64,000 nt of DNA from positions 1-64,000 of the forward strand of contig NZ_MIKA01000048.1 of the NCBI RefSeq assembly GCF_001730295.1, in the 5' to 3' direction. Position 1 is the first letter of the stretch, and every line of letters begins with the position of its first letter. Positions 53,656-62,327 of this stretch are shown here, in pieces. This DNA is from Enterococcus plantarum (lineage in GTDB: Bacteria; Bacillota; Bacilli; Lactobacillales; Enterococcaceae). Made by a program: the position numbers and the translations under genes. The notes beneath the pieces were generated by a model. That model was not told where the DNA came from and searched no databases. It saw only the letters and a list, made by a program, of their open reading frames with translations.

Positions 53656-55854
53656 TTATTTAGTAGCATTTGAATTTAAGTAACCTATCCAAGTACCATT
53701 TTTATCATAAATTGAATAGTAGGCAGCACCGGAAAAGTGATTGTACATTCCTTGCACCTGATAGTTTTTTTTATAAAGGTCAGTCGTGTTGCCTTTCTTT
53801 TTAGAAAAGGTATTGATATCTGCCCAGACGGTATATTTTTTTCTTTCGATAGTTACCTGCTTATTCGTTTTTATCCAAGCTCCTTGAGCGCTAGTAGCAC
53901 TTGTTGCTCCAGCAGCATTTAAATACCCTTTCCATTTTCCTTTATTATCATAGAGCGAGTAATAGACGGCGCCAGAAACGTGGTTATATTTCCCTTTGAC
54001 TTGAAATGTTTGTTGATAAAGAGGAGTGGTATTGCCTTTCTTACTAGAGAATTTATCAATATTTCCCCACAGTGTTTGTCCTTTTTTAGTAAGTGTGACA
54101 TACTTGTTCTCTTTTAACCAAGCCCCTTGTGGTCCTGTAGCGCTTGTAGCCAATGCAGAATTTAGATACCCTTTCCATTTGCCTTTATTATCGTAGAGAG
54201 AGTAATAAACGGCGCCAGAAAAATGTTTATACTTGCCTTTCACTTGGAACGTTTGCTGATAAAGAGCCGTAGTGTTGCCTTTTTTACTAGAGAATTTATC
54301 GATATTTCCCCACAACGTTTGTCCTTTTTTAGTAAGCGTGACGTACTTGTTCTCTTTTAACCAAGCTCCTTGAGCCCCAGTAGCGCTTGTAGCCAATGCA
54401 GAATTTAGATAGCCTCTCCATGTTCCTTTATTGTCGTAAAGTGAGTAATAGACAGCACCTGAAACATGATTGTATTTCCCTTTAGCTTGGAATGTTTGTT
54501 GATAAAGGTTAGTTGAGTTGCCTTTTTTGCTAGAGAATTTATTGATATCTCCCCAAAGGGTTTGTCCTTTTTTGGTAAGGGTAATATATTTATTTTCGCT
54601 TAACCAAATTCCTTGAGGACCAGAGGCGTTAGTCGTTGCTTCTGCGTTCAAGTAACCTTTCCAGTTGCCGTTATTATCATAAAGTGAGTAATATGTAGCA
54701 CCATTCATATGTTTATACTTACCGTTGACTTTAAACGTTTTATTGTAAACTTTTGTTGTAGAGTTCGTCGTTGAGTTAAAATTAAAGTTTGACCAAATTG
54801 AATAGTTCTTTTTAGTGATCGTTACATATTGATTAGCACTGAGCCATCTTCCTTGAGCTCCGCTTTCAAGGTAGCCAGAATAGTCCATGGATATATCAAA
54901 AGGATGAGCAATTCCAGGAATGTAATATTGAGAAGACCACTGCCAGGCAGAGAATTCATTATTCCATTTCATAGCAGCCGTTGGTGTATATGGATATTGA
55001 GCAACCCACATATTTTTAGCCCCAAACTTACTCACAGAAAAATAACCGCTTGTTGCGTATGATCTATTCATGTAATACATGGGGTTAGAGTACCCTTTAG
55101 ATTTTAGTGTATTGACAAAAGTCGTAGTATTAGGCGTTAAAGAAGAGTTCAGCATTTTTCCTTCTTCAATATCAATAACCATAATAGTAGATTTTGGCAA
55201 TTTGAAGCGGTCAGCAAGTGAAGCAAAGTAATTCGCTTCTTTTGCAGCACTGCTGCTTGTTGTGTAATGTGCATAATGATAGGCTGATACTTTTAATCCA
55301 GCAGCTGTAGCATTATTTATTTGTTCTTGCGCAAAAGGATTAGTATAATAATCCGCTTCAGTAAGTTTTACAACCACACCTTTAATGCCGTATGTTTTCA
55401 TTTTTTTAAAATTAGCAACAGATATTGAACTATTGTGAGAGGATATATCAATAAAATGTGATTTAGGTCTATTTGCTTCACCAGCATAGACAATATCCAT
55501 AGAGTTGCGAAGTAGATTGCTACTTCGCGCTACAGGAGTTGAATCTGATCGACCTGATGGAAGATAATAATCTTCAAAATAGAGCGTTTCATCAGGTTCA
55601 GTTACAGAACTTTGAGTTGTCTCCTCTTCAGAATCAACTTCAACAGAGTCAGTAGAAGAATTCACTTCAGAACTACTTTCAGTTGATTCAACTACACTAG
55701 AACTTGTTTCTGTTGTACTTTGAGTCGACTCGAGTGTACTTGAAATTGAACTGTCTACATTTGAAGTTTCCTCTGCGTAAGCTGGTAAGTTCATGCTGAT
55801 GGTCAATGCGGTAAAGGCGCAAAGGATCGTGCTTTTAAATTTTATTATTTTCAT
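53656..55854 (-). CDS. Secreted GH25 muramidase with five C-terminal GW-like repeats
   Basis: This 732-residue protein starts at ATG 55854 (GGGGGAAC upstream), not at 55929. It has a signal peptide to about A27, a Ser/Thr/Glu-rich disordered segment (28-92), and a GH25 lysozyme domain (about 132-330) with D136 in FIDISSHN and the D228-I-E230 pair in MVIDIEE. Five repeats of about 82 residues run from about 345 to the end (each W-L-x-E-N-K-Y-V/I-T, QTLWG, then GAVYYSLYDNKG), resembling GW/SH3_8 modules that bind lipoteichoic acid. It probably cleaves wall glycan in daughter-cell separation or remodelling. It lies 16 bases downstream of zwf. Confidence 0.88.
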   Translation of the reverse strand: MKIIKFKSTILCAFTALTISMNLPAYAEETSNVDSSISSTLESTQSTTETSSSVVESTESSSEVNSSTDSVEVDSEEETTQSSVTEPDETLYFEDYYLPSGRSDSTPVARSSNLLRNSMDIVYAGEANRPKSHFIDISSHNSSISVANFKKMKTYGIKGVVVKLTEADYYTNPFAQEQINNATAAGLKVSAYHYAHYTTSSSAAKEANYFASLADRFKLPKSTIMVIDIEEGKMLNSSLTPNTTTFVNTLKSKGYSNPMYYMNRSYATSGYFSVSKFGAKNMWVAQYPYTPTAAMKWNNEFSAWQWSSQYYIPGIAHPFDISMDYSGYLESGAQGRWLSANQYVTITKKNYSIWSNFNFNSTTNSTTKVYNKTFKVNGKYKHMNGATYYSLYDNNGNWKGYLNAEATTNASGPQGIWLSENKYITLTKKGQTLWGDINKFSSKKGNSTNLYQQTFQAKGKYNHVSGAVYYSLYDNKGTWRGYLNSALATSATGAQGAWLKENKYVTLTKKGQTLWGNIDKFSSKKGNTTALYQQTFQVKGKYKHFSGAVYYSLYDNKGKWKGYLNSALATSATGPQGAWLKENKYVTLTKKGQTLWGNIDKFSSKKGNTTPLYQQTFQVKGKYNHVSGAVYYSLYDNKGKWKGYLNAAGATSATSAQGAWIKTNKQVTIERKKYTVWADINTFSKKKGNTTDLYKKNYQVQGMYNHFSGAAYYSIYDKNGTWIGYLNSNATK
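53659..54825 (-). repeat. Tandem repeats of about 246 bp encoding GW-like modules
   Basis: Five units encode the C-terminal modules of the muramidase. Units 2-4 are highly alike at both DNA and protein level (for example the conserved block encoding LTKKGQTLWGNIDKFSSKKG). The first and last units are more divergent. Such repeats can expand or contract by recombination. Confidence 0.85.
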
Positions 55855-55870
55855 TAGTTCCCCCATTATT

Positions 55871-57388
55871 TTAAAGTTTTCCCCGTTCACGATACCAAAT
55901 ATCAGGCTGCCAATCCCAAGTGAAATCATCTTGTTCTAACAATTTAAATGCAGCATCAGGTCCCATTGAACCTGCTTCATAATTTGGGAAATCTACAGAT
56001 GTTTTATCCCAAGCATGACGAATGATATCGACAATACGCCAAGATTGAGCCACTTCATCCCAGTGAGAGAAGTTTGTGCCATCCCCGTTCAAGCTATCCA
56101 ATAATAGTTTTTCATAAGCTTCTGGGCTATTGCCAGTTGTTTCTGCACTGTGACGGTAATCTAATTTTACTGGTGTCGTTGTAAAGCCTTGACCAATTTC
56201 TTTGCCATTTAGTGTCATAGAGAAACCTTCAGTTGGTTGAATATAAATCGTTAGGACATTTGGTGGTAGATCGGTCTTTTCACCGCATTTGTCAACATCA
56301 TCTTTGAAGACATTCACTGGGACCTGTTTGAAAACGATGTTGATCCGTGTCCCTTTTTCTGTTAAACGCTTGCCAGTACGGATATAAAAAGGAACGCCAG
56401 ACCAACGGAAATTATCGATCAGGAATTTACCAGCGACAAAGGTTTCAGTTTGAGAGTGTTCGTCAACATTAGGTTCTTCACGATACCCAACAAATACTTG
56501 GTCATCTAGTTTGCCTTGACCATATTGACCGCGAACAAAATGTTGTAATGCTTCTTTTTCTGAATAAAGACGAATAGCTTGCAATGCCTTGACTTTTTCT
56601 GCACGAATTTCAGCTTCTGAAAAAGCAACGGGTGGCTCCATTGCTAATAAGGCAACAACTTGCAAGATATGATTTTGAACCATATCTTTTAGGGCACCAC
56701 TGTGTTCATAATAGCCACCACGGTCTTCAACACCAAGACTTTCAGCAAAGGTAATCTGTACATTATCGATATAGCGATTATTCCACTGTGATTCAAAGAT
56801 GTTATTCGCAAAACGAATCGCTGATATATTTTGGATCATTTCTTTTCCTAAGTAATGATCGATTCTAAAAATATCTTTTTCTGGGAAAACGGCACGAATT
56901 TCTTCATTTAATTTATAAGCAGAGTCATAATCTGAGCCAAATGGTTTCTCTATGACTAAACGATCAAAACCGTTGTCCGTTAGAATTTCTTGTGATTTCA
57001 AGTGTTGTACGATAGTGCCAAAAAATTGTGGCGCCATTGCTAAGTAATAAATATGGTTGCCACCTAGTTGGTATTTATCGTTTAGAGTATCAGATAATTT
57101 TTTTAAGGTATCGTAGTGTTCAGAATCATTGACATTGTGGGACTGATAGTAGAAGTGACTTGAAAATGCCTCTGCTTCTTCAGCTGTTGGAGCCAAGTCT
57201 TTGATTGTGTCACGAACGATCTCACGATAGTGCTCGTCAGACCATTCTCTTCTTGCAGTACCGATCACTGCGAAGTGTTCAGCTAAATTTCCTTTACGAT
57301 ATAGATGGAATAAAGATGGATAAAGTTTTCTTTTGGCTAAATCACCAGTACCGCCAAATATAGTAAATAGAGCGATCTTTTCATTCAT
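55871..57388 (-). CDS. zwf: Glucose-6-phosphate 1-dehydrogenase
   Basis: This 505-residue first enzyme of the oxidative pentose-phosphate pathway contains the NADP-binding segment FGGTGDLAKRKLYPSL at residues 11-26 and the active-site motif RIDHYLGKEMIQN near residue 175, with the catalytic His further on in the family-typical region. Length is normal. It lies 72 bases downstream of the DtxR-family regulator and just upstream of the muramidase, both on the same strand. Confidence 0.96.
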   Translation of the reverse strand: MNEKIALFTIFGGTGDLAKRKLYPSLFHLYRKGNLAEHFAVIGTARREWSDEHYREIVRDTIKDLAPTAEEAEAFSSHFYYQSHNVNDSEHYDTLKKLSDTLNDKYQLGGNHIYYLAMAPQFFGTIVQHLKSQEILTDNGFDRLVIEKPFGSDYDSAYKLNEEIRAVFPEKDIFRIDHYLGKEMIQNISAIRFANNIFESQWNNRYIDNVQITFAESLGVEDRGGYYEHSGALKDMVQNHILQVVALLAMEPPVAFSEAEIRAEKVKALQAIRLYSEKEALQHFVRGQYGQGKLDDQVFVGYREEPNVDEHSQTETFVAGKFLIDNFRWSGVPFYIRTGKRLTEKGTRINIVFKQVPVNVFKDDVDKCGEKTDLPPNVLTIYIQPTEGFSMTLNGKEIGQGFTTTPVKLDYRHSAETTGNSPEAYEKLLLDSLNGDGTNFSHWDEVAQSWRIVDIIRHAWDKTSVDFPNYEAGSMGPDAAFKLLEQDDFTWDWQPDIWYRERGKL

Positions 57389-57460
57389 TTCATTTCCCCG
57401 CTTTCTTGATGGAGGCTAGGTCCTATGGAATTTTGTACCTGCCGCGTCGTTGTTATTTTT

Positions 57461-58108
57461 TTATAATTTATCAACAAAAATTGTACTTGCTGCCTTATAA
57501 CTGATTGCTAATGTTTTGTTGCCGTTGCTGATACTGATTGGACCTTCATAAGCTGCGATTTCATTGATCATATATTCTTCGTGGATTTTTAGATCGATCG
57601 ATACTAGATAATCAAGTAATTCTTTTTCATCTAGTACACGCGCAATGCGTATCTTAGTGCCAATTGGATAATCTATTAAAGTTTGTCGTTTTTCTTCATG
57701 GACAGGTTGATCATCTCCTGGGATAACACCACCATGAGGACAAAAATTAGGCTGATTCAAGTAGTCAGACAATCGATTTGCTAAGGTTTGAGAGGTAACA
57801 TGTTCTAAGACTTCAGCTTCATCATGAACTTCATTCCACGAGTAGTTCAAATGTTCCACTAAAAATACTTCCCATAATCGATGTTTGCGAATAAGCGTAC
57901 TTGCTTTTTTTAGCCCTATCTCTGTTAGTTGAACCCCTTGATAAGGAGAATGTTCCACTAGTTTTTCTTTGACTAACTTTGAAATCATCTCACTGACAGA
58001 TGCAGCGGAGACATCTAAGCCAGAAACGATTTGTTTGTTATTGATTTTATTTTCATCGCCACCTAATTCAAAAATAAGCTTTAGGTAGTCTTCACGATTC
58101 GGGGTCAT
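57461..58108 (-). CDS. DtxR-family metal-dependent regulator (EfaR/MntR-like)
   Basis: This 215-residue protein starts at the ATG at 58108; AAAGGATGAACT gives the right spacing to it, while the ATG at 58117 touches the ribosome binding site. It has a winged-helix domain (TPNREDYLKLIFELGG, then SAASVSEMISKLVKEKLVEH), a dimerisation and metal-binding domain (LRKHRLWEVFLVEHL-like, with HDEAEVLEHV and CPHGGVIPG) and a C-terminal FeoA/SH3-like domain. E. faecalis EfaR, a Mn2+-dependent repressor, lies in the same place beside zwf, so Mn2+ control is the best guess. Confidence 0.88.
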   Translation of the reverse strand: MTPNREDYLKLIFELGGDENKINNKQIVSGLDVSAASVSEMISKLVKEKLVEHSPYQGVQLTEIGLKKASTLIRKHRLWEVFLVEHLNYSWNEVHDEAEVLEHVTSQTLANRLSDYLNQPNFCPHGGVIPGDDQPVHEEKRQTLIDYPIGTKIRIARVLDEKELLDYLVSIDLKIHEEYMINEIAAYEGPISISNGNKTLAISYKAASTIFVDKL

Positions 58109-58453
58109 ATAGTTCATCCTTTCAAAGAAGCCATCAAGATAAGTTTATCAGAAAATTGTTTTTTTGACCATTTAATAATATGTTAATCTAAAAAAAAATG
58201 GTCAGTATTTTTTTAATACAAAAAGAGGGTAAAAAACCGTAGAGTTGATAACGTTTTCTAAGATAGAAATAAATCAAAACGATGGATAACGTGGAAATCA
58301 GAAATTATCTAAAAATCTATTATTAAAGAAAGATTAGAAAATATCGCTAGCTTGGACAAGATAAATTGCGCTTTGGTAGATAAAAGGACTATTGATTATT
58401 TCCTTGAGAATCTTTAAAATAAACAAGCAACTGTATAATAAAGGAGAGGTAAA
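58109..58453. other. Intergenic region between the DtxR-type gene and the next gene
   Basis: No coding sequence is seen. A 9-bp inverted repeat TGACCATTT (58165-58173)...AAATGGTCA (58196-58204) lies about 60-95 bases upstream of the DtxR-type gene in its promoter region. The rest is AT-rich. Confidence 0.45.
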
Positions 58454-58849
58454 ATGAAAGTACCATGGATTTGGAAGGGATTGGGTTGGTTTTTAGTAGT
58501 TGTTCCATTGCTTGGTTTAGTTGGTCTGTTCAGAGTAGCTATGGAATTTGGTATTCATTTTATTTTTTCTATGTTTGGAATGCTAATGTGGATAAGTTTG
58601 ATGAGTGTCATTTTTTCCGTTGTTGTGGGTGTGCTTTTAATCAGAGGAAGTATTTTGGGCTATCATTTAACAAAAGTGTTAATGGTTATTGCAATCATTA
58701 ATCTTATCTATTTGATAGTTGATTTTGAGTGGAAAACTGTACTGTCTCAATTTGTTAGAATCGTCATATTGGGAAAAGTTATTTATGCTAATACAACGAA
58801 TTTATACGTATCAGAGTTAAGATATAGGGCAAAAGAAGTGAAAATATAG
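58454..58849 (+). CDS. Hypothetical membrane protein
   Basis: This 131-residue protein has four predicted hydrophobic segments (about residues 10-28, 33-55, 57-62 merging into 66-90, and 98-108) and a basic C-terminal tail (ELRYRAKEVKI). There are no recognised motifs. ATG 58454 follows AAGGAGAGG. It is 35 bases upstream of the VOC gene and may share a transcript with it and the YjbR-like gene. Function unknown. Confidence 0.65.
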   Translation: MKVPWIWKGLGWFLVVVPLLGLVGLFRVAMEFGIHFIFSMFGMLMWISLMSVIFSVVVGVLLIRGSILGYHLTKVLMVIAIINLIYLIVDFEWKTVLSQFVRIVILGKVIYANTTNLYVSELRYRAKEVKI

Positions 58850-58884
58850 TTCAGGAATGAAGGAAAAGAACGGAGGTTAGTAGT

Positions 58885-59283
58885 ATGAAATTAGATATGG
58901 TTGGGATTATTGTAGAATCAATGGAACAAGCGATTTTATTTTACGAACATTTAGGTTTTGAGGTTGTAGGCGAAAAAGATGCAGATTACGTAGAATTGAA
59001 CAATGATGGCATGCGAATATCCTTAAATACTAAAAACATGATTGAAGGGATCTATGGATACCTACCAAAAAGTGAAGGGGATAAAATAGAATTGGCTTTT
59101 CTTTGTGATTCTCCTAGCGAGATCGATCAGCTATGTGGAAAAATGAAACGTTCTGGTTATGAAATTTTTAAGGAACCATGGCAAGCATTTTGGGGTCAGT
59201 ATTACGCGATTATCAAAGATCCAGATGGAAACCTGTTGAGCTTATTTTGTAATAATCAATTGGGAGAAACTAATGAAAAATAA
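58885..59283 (+). CDS. VOC-family (glyoxalase/bleomycin-resistance-like) protein
   Basis: This 132-residue protein has the beta-alpha-beta-beta-beta modules of the VOC fold: MVGIIVESMEQAILFYEHLG at the start and WGQYYAIIKDPDGNLLSLFC at the end, which holds the DPDG turn typical of the family. It could be an isomerase, dioxygenase or binding protein. The substrate is not apparent. Its end overlaps the start of the next gene by 11 bases. Confidence 0.8.
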   Translation: MKLDMVGIIVESMEQAILFYEHLGFEVVGEKDADYVELNNDGMRISLNTKNMIEGIYGYLPKSEGDKIELAFLCDSPSEIDQLCGKMKRSGYEIFKEPWQAFWGQYYAIIKDPDGNLLSLFCNNQLGETNEK

Positions 59284-59575
59284 AATTCAGTACTTAAAAG
59301 AGATCGCTAAAACATGGCCGGGTACTTCAGTTGATTACCGGAAAGATTGGAATTGTGATTACTTTGGGATCGAGAAGAAATGTTTTTGTATGCTCGGAAC
59401 CAATAAAGCAGGTGATTGGGTGATGACGGTCAAAGGTTATCCAAAAGAAAATGAAGTGTTACGAGAGCAATACCCAGATGTAGTTTCAGGATATTATGCG
59501 AATAAAACACACTGGAATTCTTATCTATTAGAAAATTCATCTTTTACAGAAGATCAGTTAGTTGTGTTCTCATAA
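59273..59575 (+). CDS. MmcQ/YjbR-family DNA-binding-like protein
   Basis: This 100-residue protein is YjbR-like: TWPGTSVDYRKDWNCDYFGI, then MLGTNKAGDWVMTVKG, and HWNSYLLENS at the C-terminus, which is the usual W-N/Y-x-V-x-L ending. Members have a double-wing DNA-binding fold without known function. It overlaps the VOC gene by 11 bases, so it is coupled to it. Confidence 0.78.
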   Translation: MKNKIQYLKEIAKTWPGTSVDYRKDWNCDYFGIEKKCFCMLGTNKAGDWVMTVKGYPKENEVLREQYPDVVSGYYANKTHWNSYLLENSSFTEDQLVVFS

Positions 59576-59643
59576 AAATCATACGCATTAGTATTAAAAA
59601 AATACCAAAAAAGTACAAATAAAGTATTTATGAATGGATGTAA

Positions 59644-59688
59644 AAACGTCGCTTTAAGATGAAAGTCTTAAAACGACGTTTTTGAATC
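59644..59688. terminator. Bidirectional terminator
   Basis: AAAAACGTCG-TTTAAGA and TCTTAAA-CGACGTTTTT pair, with T and A tracts on both sides, between the YjbR-like gene and the convergent TraX gene. Confidence 0.85.
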
Positions 59689-60433
59689 ACCCTTGATGTA
59701 GATAAAAGTTAACCAATGTGATAATCCACAAATGTACTGGATAAAAGATATAAAATAAATATTTAAAAGCTGGATTGCTGTTCCCTTTCTTCCCATTATA
59801 TAGATGAATAAAAGGAATCACTAAAATAAATAAAAAGTCAGGGTTACCTCCAATCTGCTCTTTAATCATCTCAAAAGAATAGTTGGACAATCCAAGAAGA
59901 GGCATTATGAATAAAGGAATAGCAAAAATCATATAGGAAGTGTCTCTTTTTTTTGCATTATTCCTGAAGAAATAACTAAGCAACATAAAAGGAATGATGA
60001 CAAATCCGCCTTCTGCTGGAATCAAGCCTAGACAAACAGCTAATGTTAAAATGATTGTTAGGATAGTAGTTATGATTTTAAAGACAGTTTTTTTTTCATG
60101 TTTTGCGAAATCAATCAAGGATAAAATAGTGACACCTACAGCTAATGTCAGAAAAATATTATTGTAAGAAAAATACATTGGGTCTTTGATAATCAGTGAG
60201 TTGATCAACGTATTTCCTGTAAACATGATTGCAGCCCAACCATAAAGACGAAGTAGGTAATTTTTTCGGCTTCTCGTATAATGAAACCCTTCGACTGCCA
60301 TAAAGGCGAAGAATACAGCAACACAGCGCGTGACCATATGAATTGGTGTAGCAAATTGTGGTGGTAATAGTGGGATAAGATGATCTAATAACATCAAGCT
60401 CATCATAAATAGTTTTAATTGATTTCCGTTCAT
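59687..60433 (-). CDS. TraX-family membrane protein
   Basis: This 248-residue protein has about eight transmembrane helices. The N-terminus MNGNQLKLFMMSLMLLDHL and the pattern HMVTRCVAVFFAFMAVEGF with HYTRSRKNYLLRL match the TraX family, named for the F-pilin acetylase but widespread in chromosomes without conjugation genes. A membrane-bound acyltransferase role is possible. The ATG at 60433 follows TTAGGAGAATG. Confidence 0.82.
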   Translation of the reverse strand: MNGNQLKLFMMSLMLLDHLIPLLPPQFATPIHMVTRCVAVFFAFMAVEGFHYTRSRKNYLLRLYGWAAIMFTGNTLINSLIIKDPMYFSYNNIFLTLAVGVTILSLIDFAKHEKKTVFKIITTILTIILTLAVCLGLIPAEGGFVIIPFMLLSYFFRNNAKKRDTSYMIFAIPLFIMPLLGLSNYSFEMIKEQIGGNPDFLFILVIPFIHLYNGKKGNSNPAFKYLFYIFYPVHLWIITLVNFYLHQG

Positions 60434-60985
60434 TTCATTCTCCTAAGTAAATGTTATTTTTAACTTTTAAAGTATATAAAAAATAACTTGTCAAGTCCTA
60501 TGAATCAACGAACAAAAGCCTTACAAAATTGAGAGTATGAGGTAAGATAATTATTTAATTGAGAAATTCACTTTGGCTACGGTAAAAATCAAAAATCGAT
60601 TTTGCGTAAATGTAAGGGATGAATTCATTTTGAGCAAGCATGGTTAGATAGTCTTCTTCCGTTCCCTATTTCATTTCGCGAACTTTTTCAAATGAGACAG
60701 TCAAACGGCTTGGAATAGTACTCAAATCAACACGAATCTCAGTTTCTTCTAGCAATTCACGTTCAGCATCTTGATAGAAAGATTCATCAGCAGGATAATC
60801 ACATCAGTTTGCCCATGCATTTTTTGAAGATTGTCGTTTTTTTTCTATATAATAATACTTTTACAAAAGAGAAGAAGGTAAAGGAATTTATTTTTAAGTC
60901 ATCCCCTCCTTTTCACTATTTTCTTTACTTTAAAGTTATGATAAGCTTGAGTATGGTTGGTTAATATTAAATAAAGGAGAGTAAA
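60434..60985. other. Intergenic region with a gene remnant
   Basis: It contains the decayed Nudix-type reading frame on the minus strand, listed separately, and the promoter region of the downstream lipoprotein gene. No intact gene is seen. Confidence 0.6.
60555..60835 (-). pseudogene. Remnant of a Nudix-hydrolase-like gene
   Basis: In one minus-strand frame the sequence reads WAN, stop, CDYPADESFYQDAERELLEE, then TEIRVDLSTIPSRLTVSF and EKVREMK, an in-frame TAG, and further coding-like sequence (EEDYLTMLAQNEFIPYIYAK) to a TAA at 60555-60557. RELLEET resembles the core of the Nudix box (RE-x-x-EE). The two internal stops and the lack of a start make it a decayed gene. The parent family is a moderate-confidence guess. 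Confidence 0.55.
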
Positions 60986-61639
60986 ATGAAAAAGATACTA
61001 TTACTTTGTGGGGTATTTATCGTATTAATGGGCGGATGTGCTACGAAAAAAGAGGCTAATTCCAAAGCAACTAATACATCAAAAGAGACAAGCACTTCTA
61101 TTGCTCTCACTGAAAGTACGACAAAAGAAACAAAGACTTCTACAAGTTCAACTGAAGGCAGTAAGACAAAAGCAACAGAGAAAAAAGCAGTAAAGAAAAC
61201 AGAGGTAAATGAGCAGTTTTTTACACCAAATCCAGAAGATGATGATGAAGAAGTAAGTTATCAGTCATCAGGTGATGGTAATATCTCTGCTTTTGTTCCA
61301 GACTATTCACAATACAATAAAGAGCAAGTAATCAGTAAGTTAGGCGAACCGAGTCAGATCATTACGGATTCTGCCGCAATTCGTGACAGACTTGAAGAGG
61401 GCGAGTGGCAATTGATCAAAGAACAATTTGATCTTGGTAAATTAAGTGAAGAACAAGCAAAGGCGTTTATGTTTGCGACAAAAGATTTATCGCTAGCAGT
61501 TTCTATGAATATGGAACTAGAAGTATTAGTCTACGAAGACCAAGGCAAACCTAATGTTTACTTATCAGAAAATAGCGTTCAGTTTATTACACCGATGACC
61601 GACTATATTGATTTTAACGGTAAAATTGACACTCTTTAA
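60986..61639 (+). CDS. Lipoprotein, DUF4947-like
   Basis: This 217-residue protein has a lipoprotein signal with Cys18 in LMGGCATKKE. The next stretch, about residues 20-75, is Ser/Thr/Lys-rich and disordered. A folded C-terminal domain (about 105-217) starts PDYSQYNKEQVISKLGEPSQ and fits the DUF4947-type domain of enterococcal lipoproteins. It would be anchored on the outer face of the membrane. Function unknown. The ATG follows AAAGGAGAG. Confidence 0.78.
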   Translation: MKKILLLCGVFIVLMGGCATKKEANSKATNTSKETSTSIALTESTTKETKTSTSSTEGSKTKATEKKAVKKTEVNEQFFTPNPEDDDEEVSYQSSGDGNISAFVPDYSQYNKEQVISKLGEPSQIITDSAAIRDRLEEGEWQLIKEQFDLGKLSEEQAKAFMFATKDLSLAVSMNMELEVLVYEDQGKPNVYLSENSVQFITPMTDYIDFNGKIDTL

Positions 61640-61877
61640 ATTGATTCGTTGAGTAGTTGAAATAAGAGCTATTTTTGTTTTCGCTATTTATTCGGATTCC
61701 ATAAGGCTGGGATGTAACTCGTAGAGTTATGTCTCAGTCTTTTTTGAATTGCTTACACCGAAAATAGAGGCTACTAGTAGAGGAAAAGAAAGAGAGGATT
61801 ATAAAGTGCGTCTGTCGTGATAACTTTAGTCAGAGAACAAAAATAAAATAGAGAGCAATCAATTTTTTCAAAAACTA
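61640..61877. other. Intergenic region before the his leader
   Basis: It holds a terminator (61701-61746) and otherwise no coding sequence. Confidence 0.5.
61701..61746 (+). terminator. Terminator after the lipoprotein gene
   Basis: AAGGCTGGGATGTAACTC and GAGTTATGTCTCAGTCTT form an imperfect stem around GTA, followed by TTTTT. Confidence 0.75.
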
Positions 61878-61906
61878 TTGACTAAATTTCATTTTCGTGA
61901 TAAATT
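61878..61906 (+). promoter_or_regulatory. Promoter of the his operon
   Basis: TTGACT at 61878-61883, a 17-bp spacer and TAAATT at 61901-61906, directly upstream of the T-box leader. Confidence 0.75.
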
Positions 61907-61939
61907 GTTTAGAAATAAATGATAATTAAATGAAAAAAC

Positions 61940-62228
61940 GATGATCAGAATAGTAGGTGAAGTGATTTGTTTTAGAGAGTTTCCGTTCGCTGTAAGGAAA
62001 TAACAAATCATCATCGAACACGCCTGTAAGTTGTTTTTCTGAAATAATAGATTTATGGATGACAGTATTTGTTACCTAAATCAGTAGGAAAAATCGGAGA
62101 GTCCGTTATCACTCCTTAGTTTATCGAACTAACAGAGGCTTTTATTGTGAAGTAAAAGTAAATCTGAGGTGGGACCACGTGAAAATTTTCTCGTCCTCTT
62201 GGCTTATTTGCCAAGGGGGCGTTTTTGT
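61940..62228 (+). promoter_or_regulatory. T-box riboswitch controlling hisZG (histidine)
   Basis: A T-box-like sequence GAGGTGGGACCACG lies at 62166-62179, ahead of a terminator whose stem is CCTCTTGGC/GCCAAGGGG followed by GCGTTTTTG (62193-62227). AGTA at about 61952 and GAACAC at 62017-62022 look like the two sides of the specifier loop, with specifier CAC (His). TGGG in place of the usual TGGT/TGGA fits tRNA-His, whose discriminator is C73. Confidence 0.85.
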
Positions 62229-62327
62229 ATTTACTTTTATAGGCTTGTTCGATGAAAAAATATGAAATTGGATTGTATGTAAAATGTTAGGCTAATAGTG
62301 ATTATCTAAAAACAAGGAGGGAACTAA

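Noticed and set aside
53656-55854. Chromosomal GH25 muramidase as the missing endolysin of the tail operon
   Set aside because: It has a signal peptide and wall-binding repeats and is 40 kb away beside zwf, so it fits a cellular autolysin and not a holin-dependent phage enzyme.
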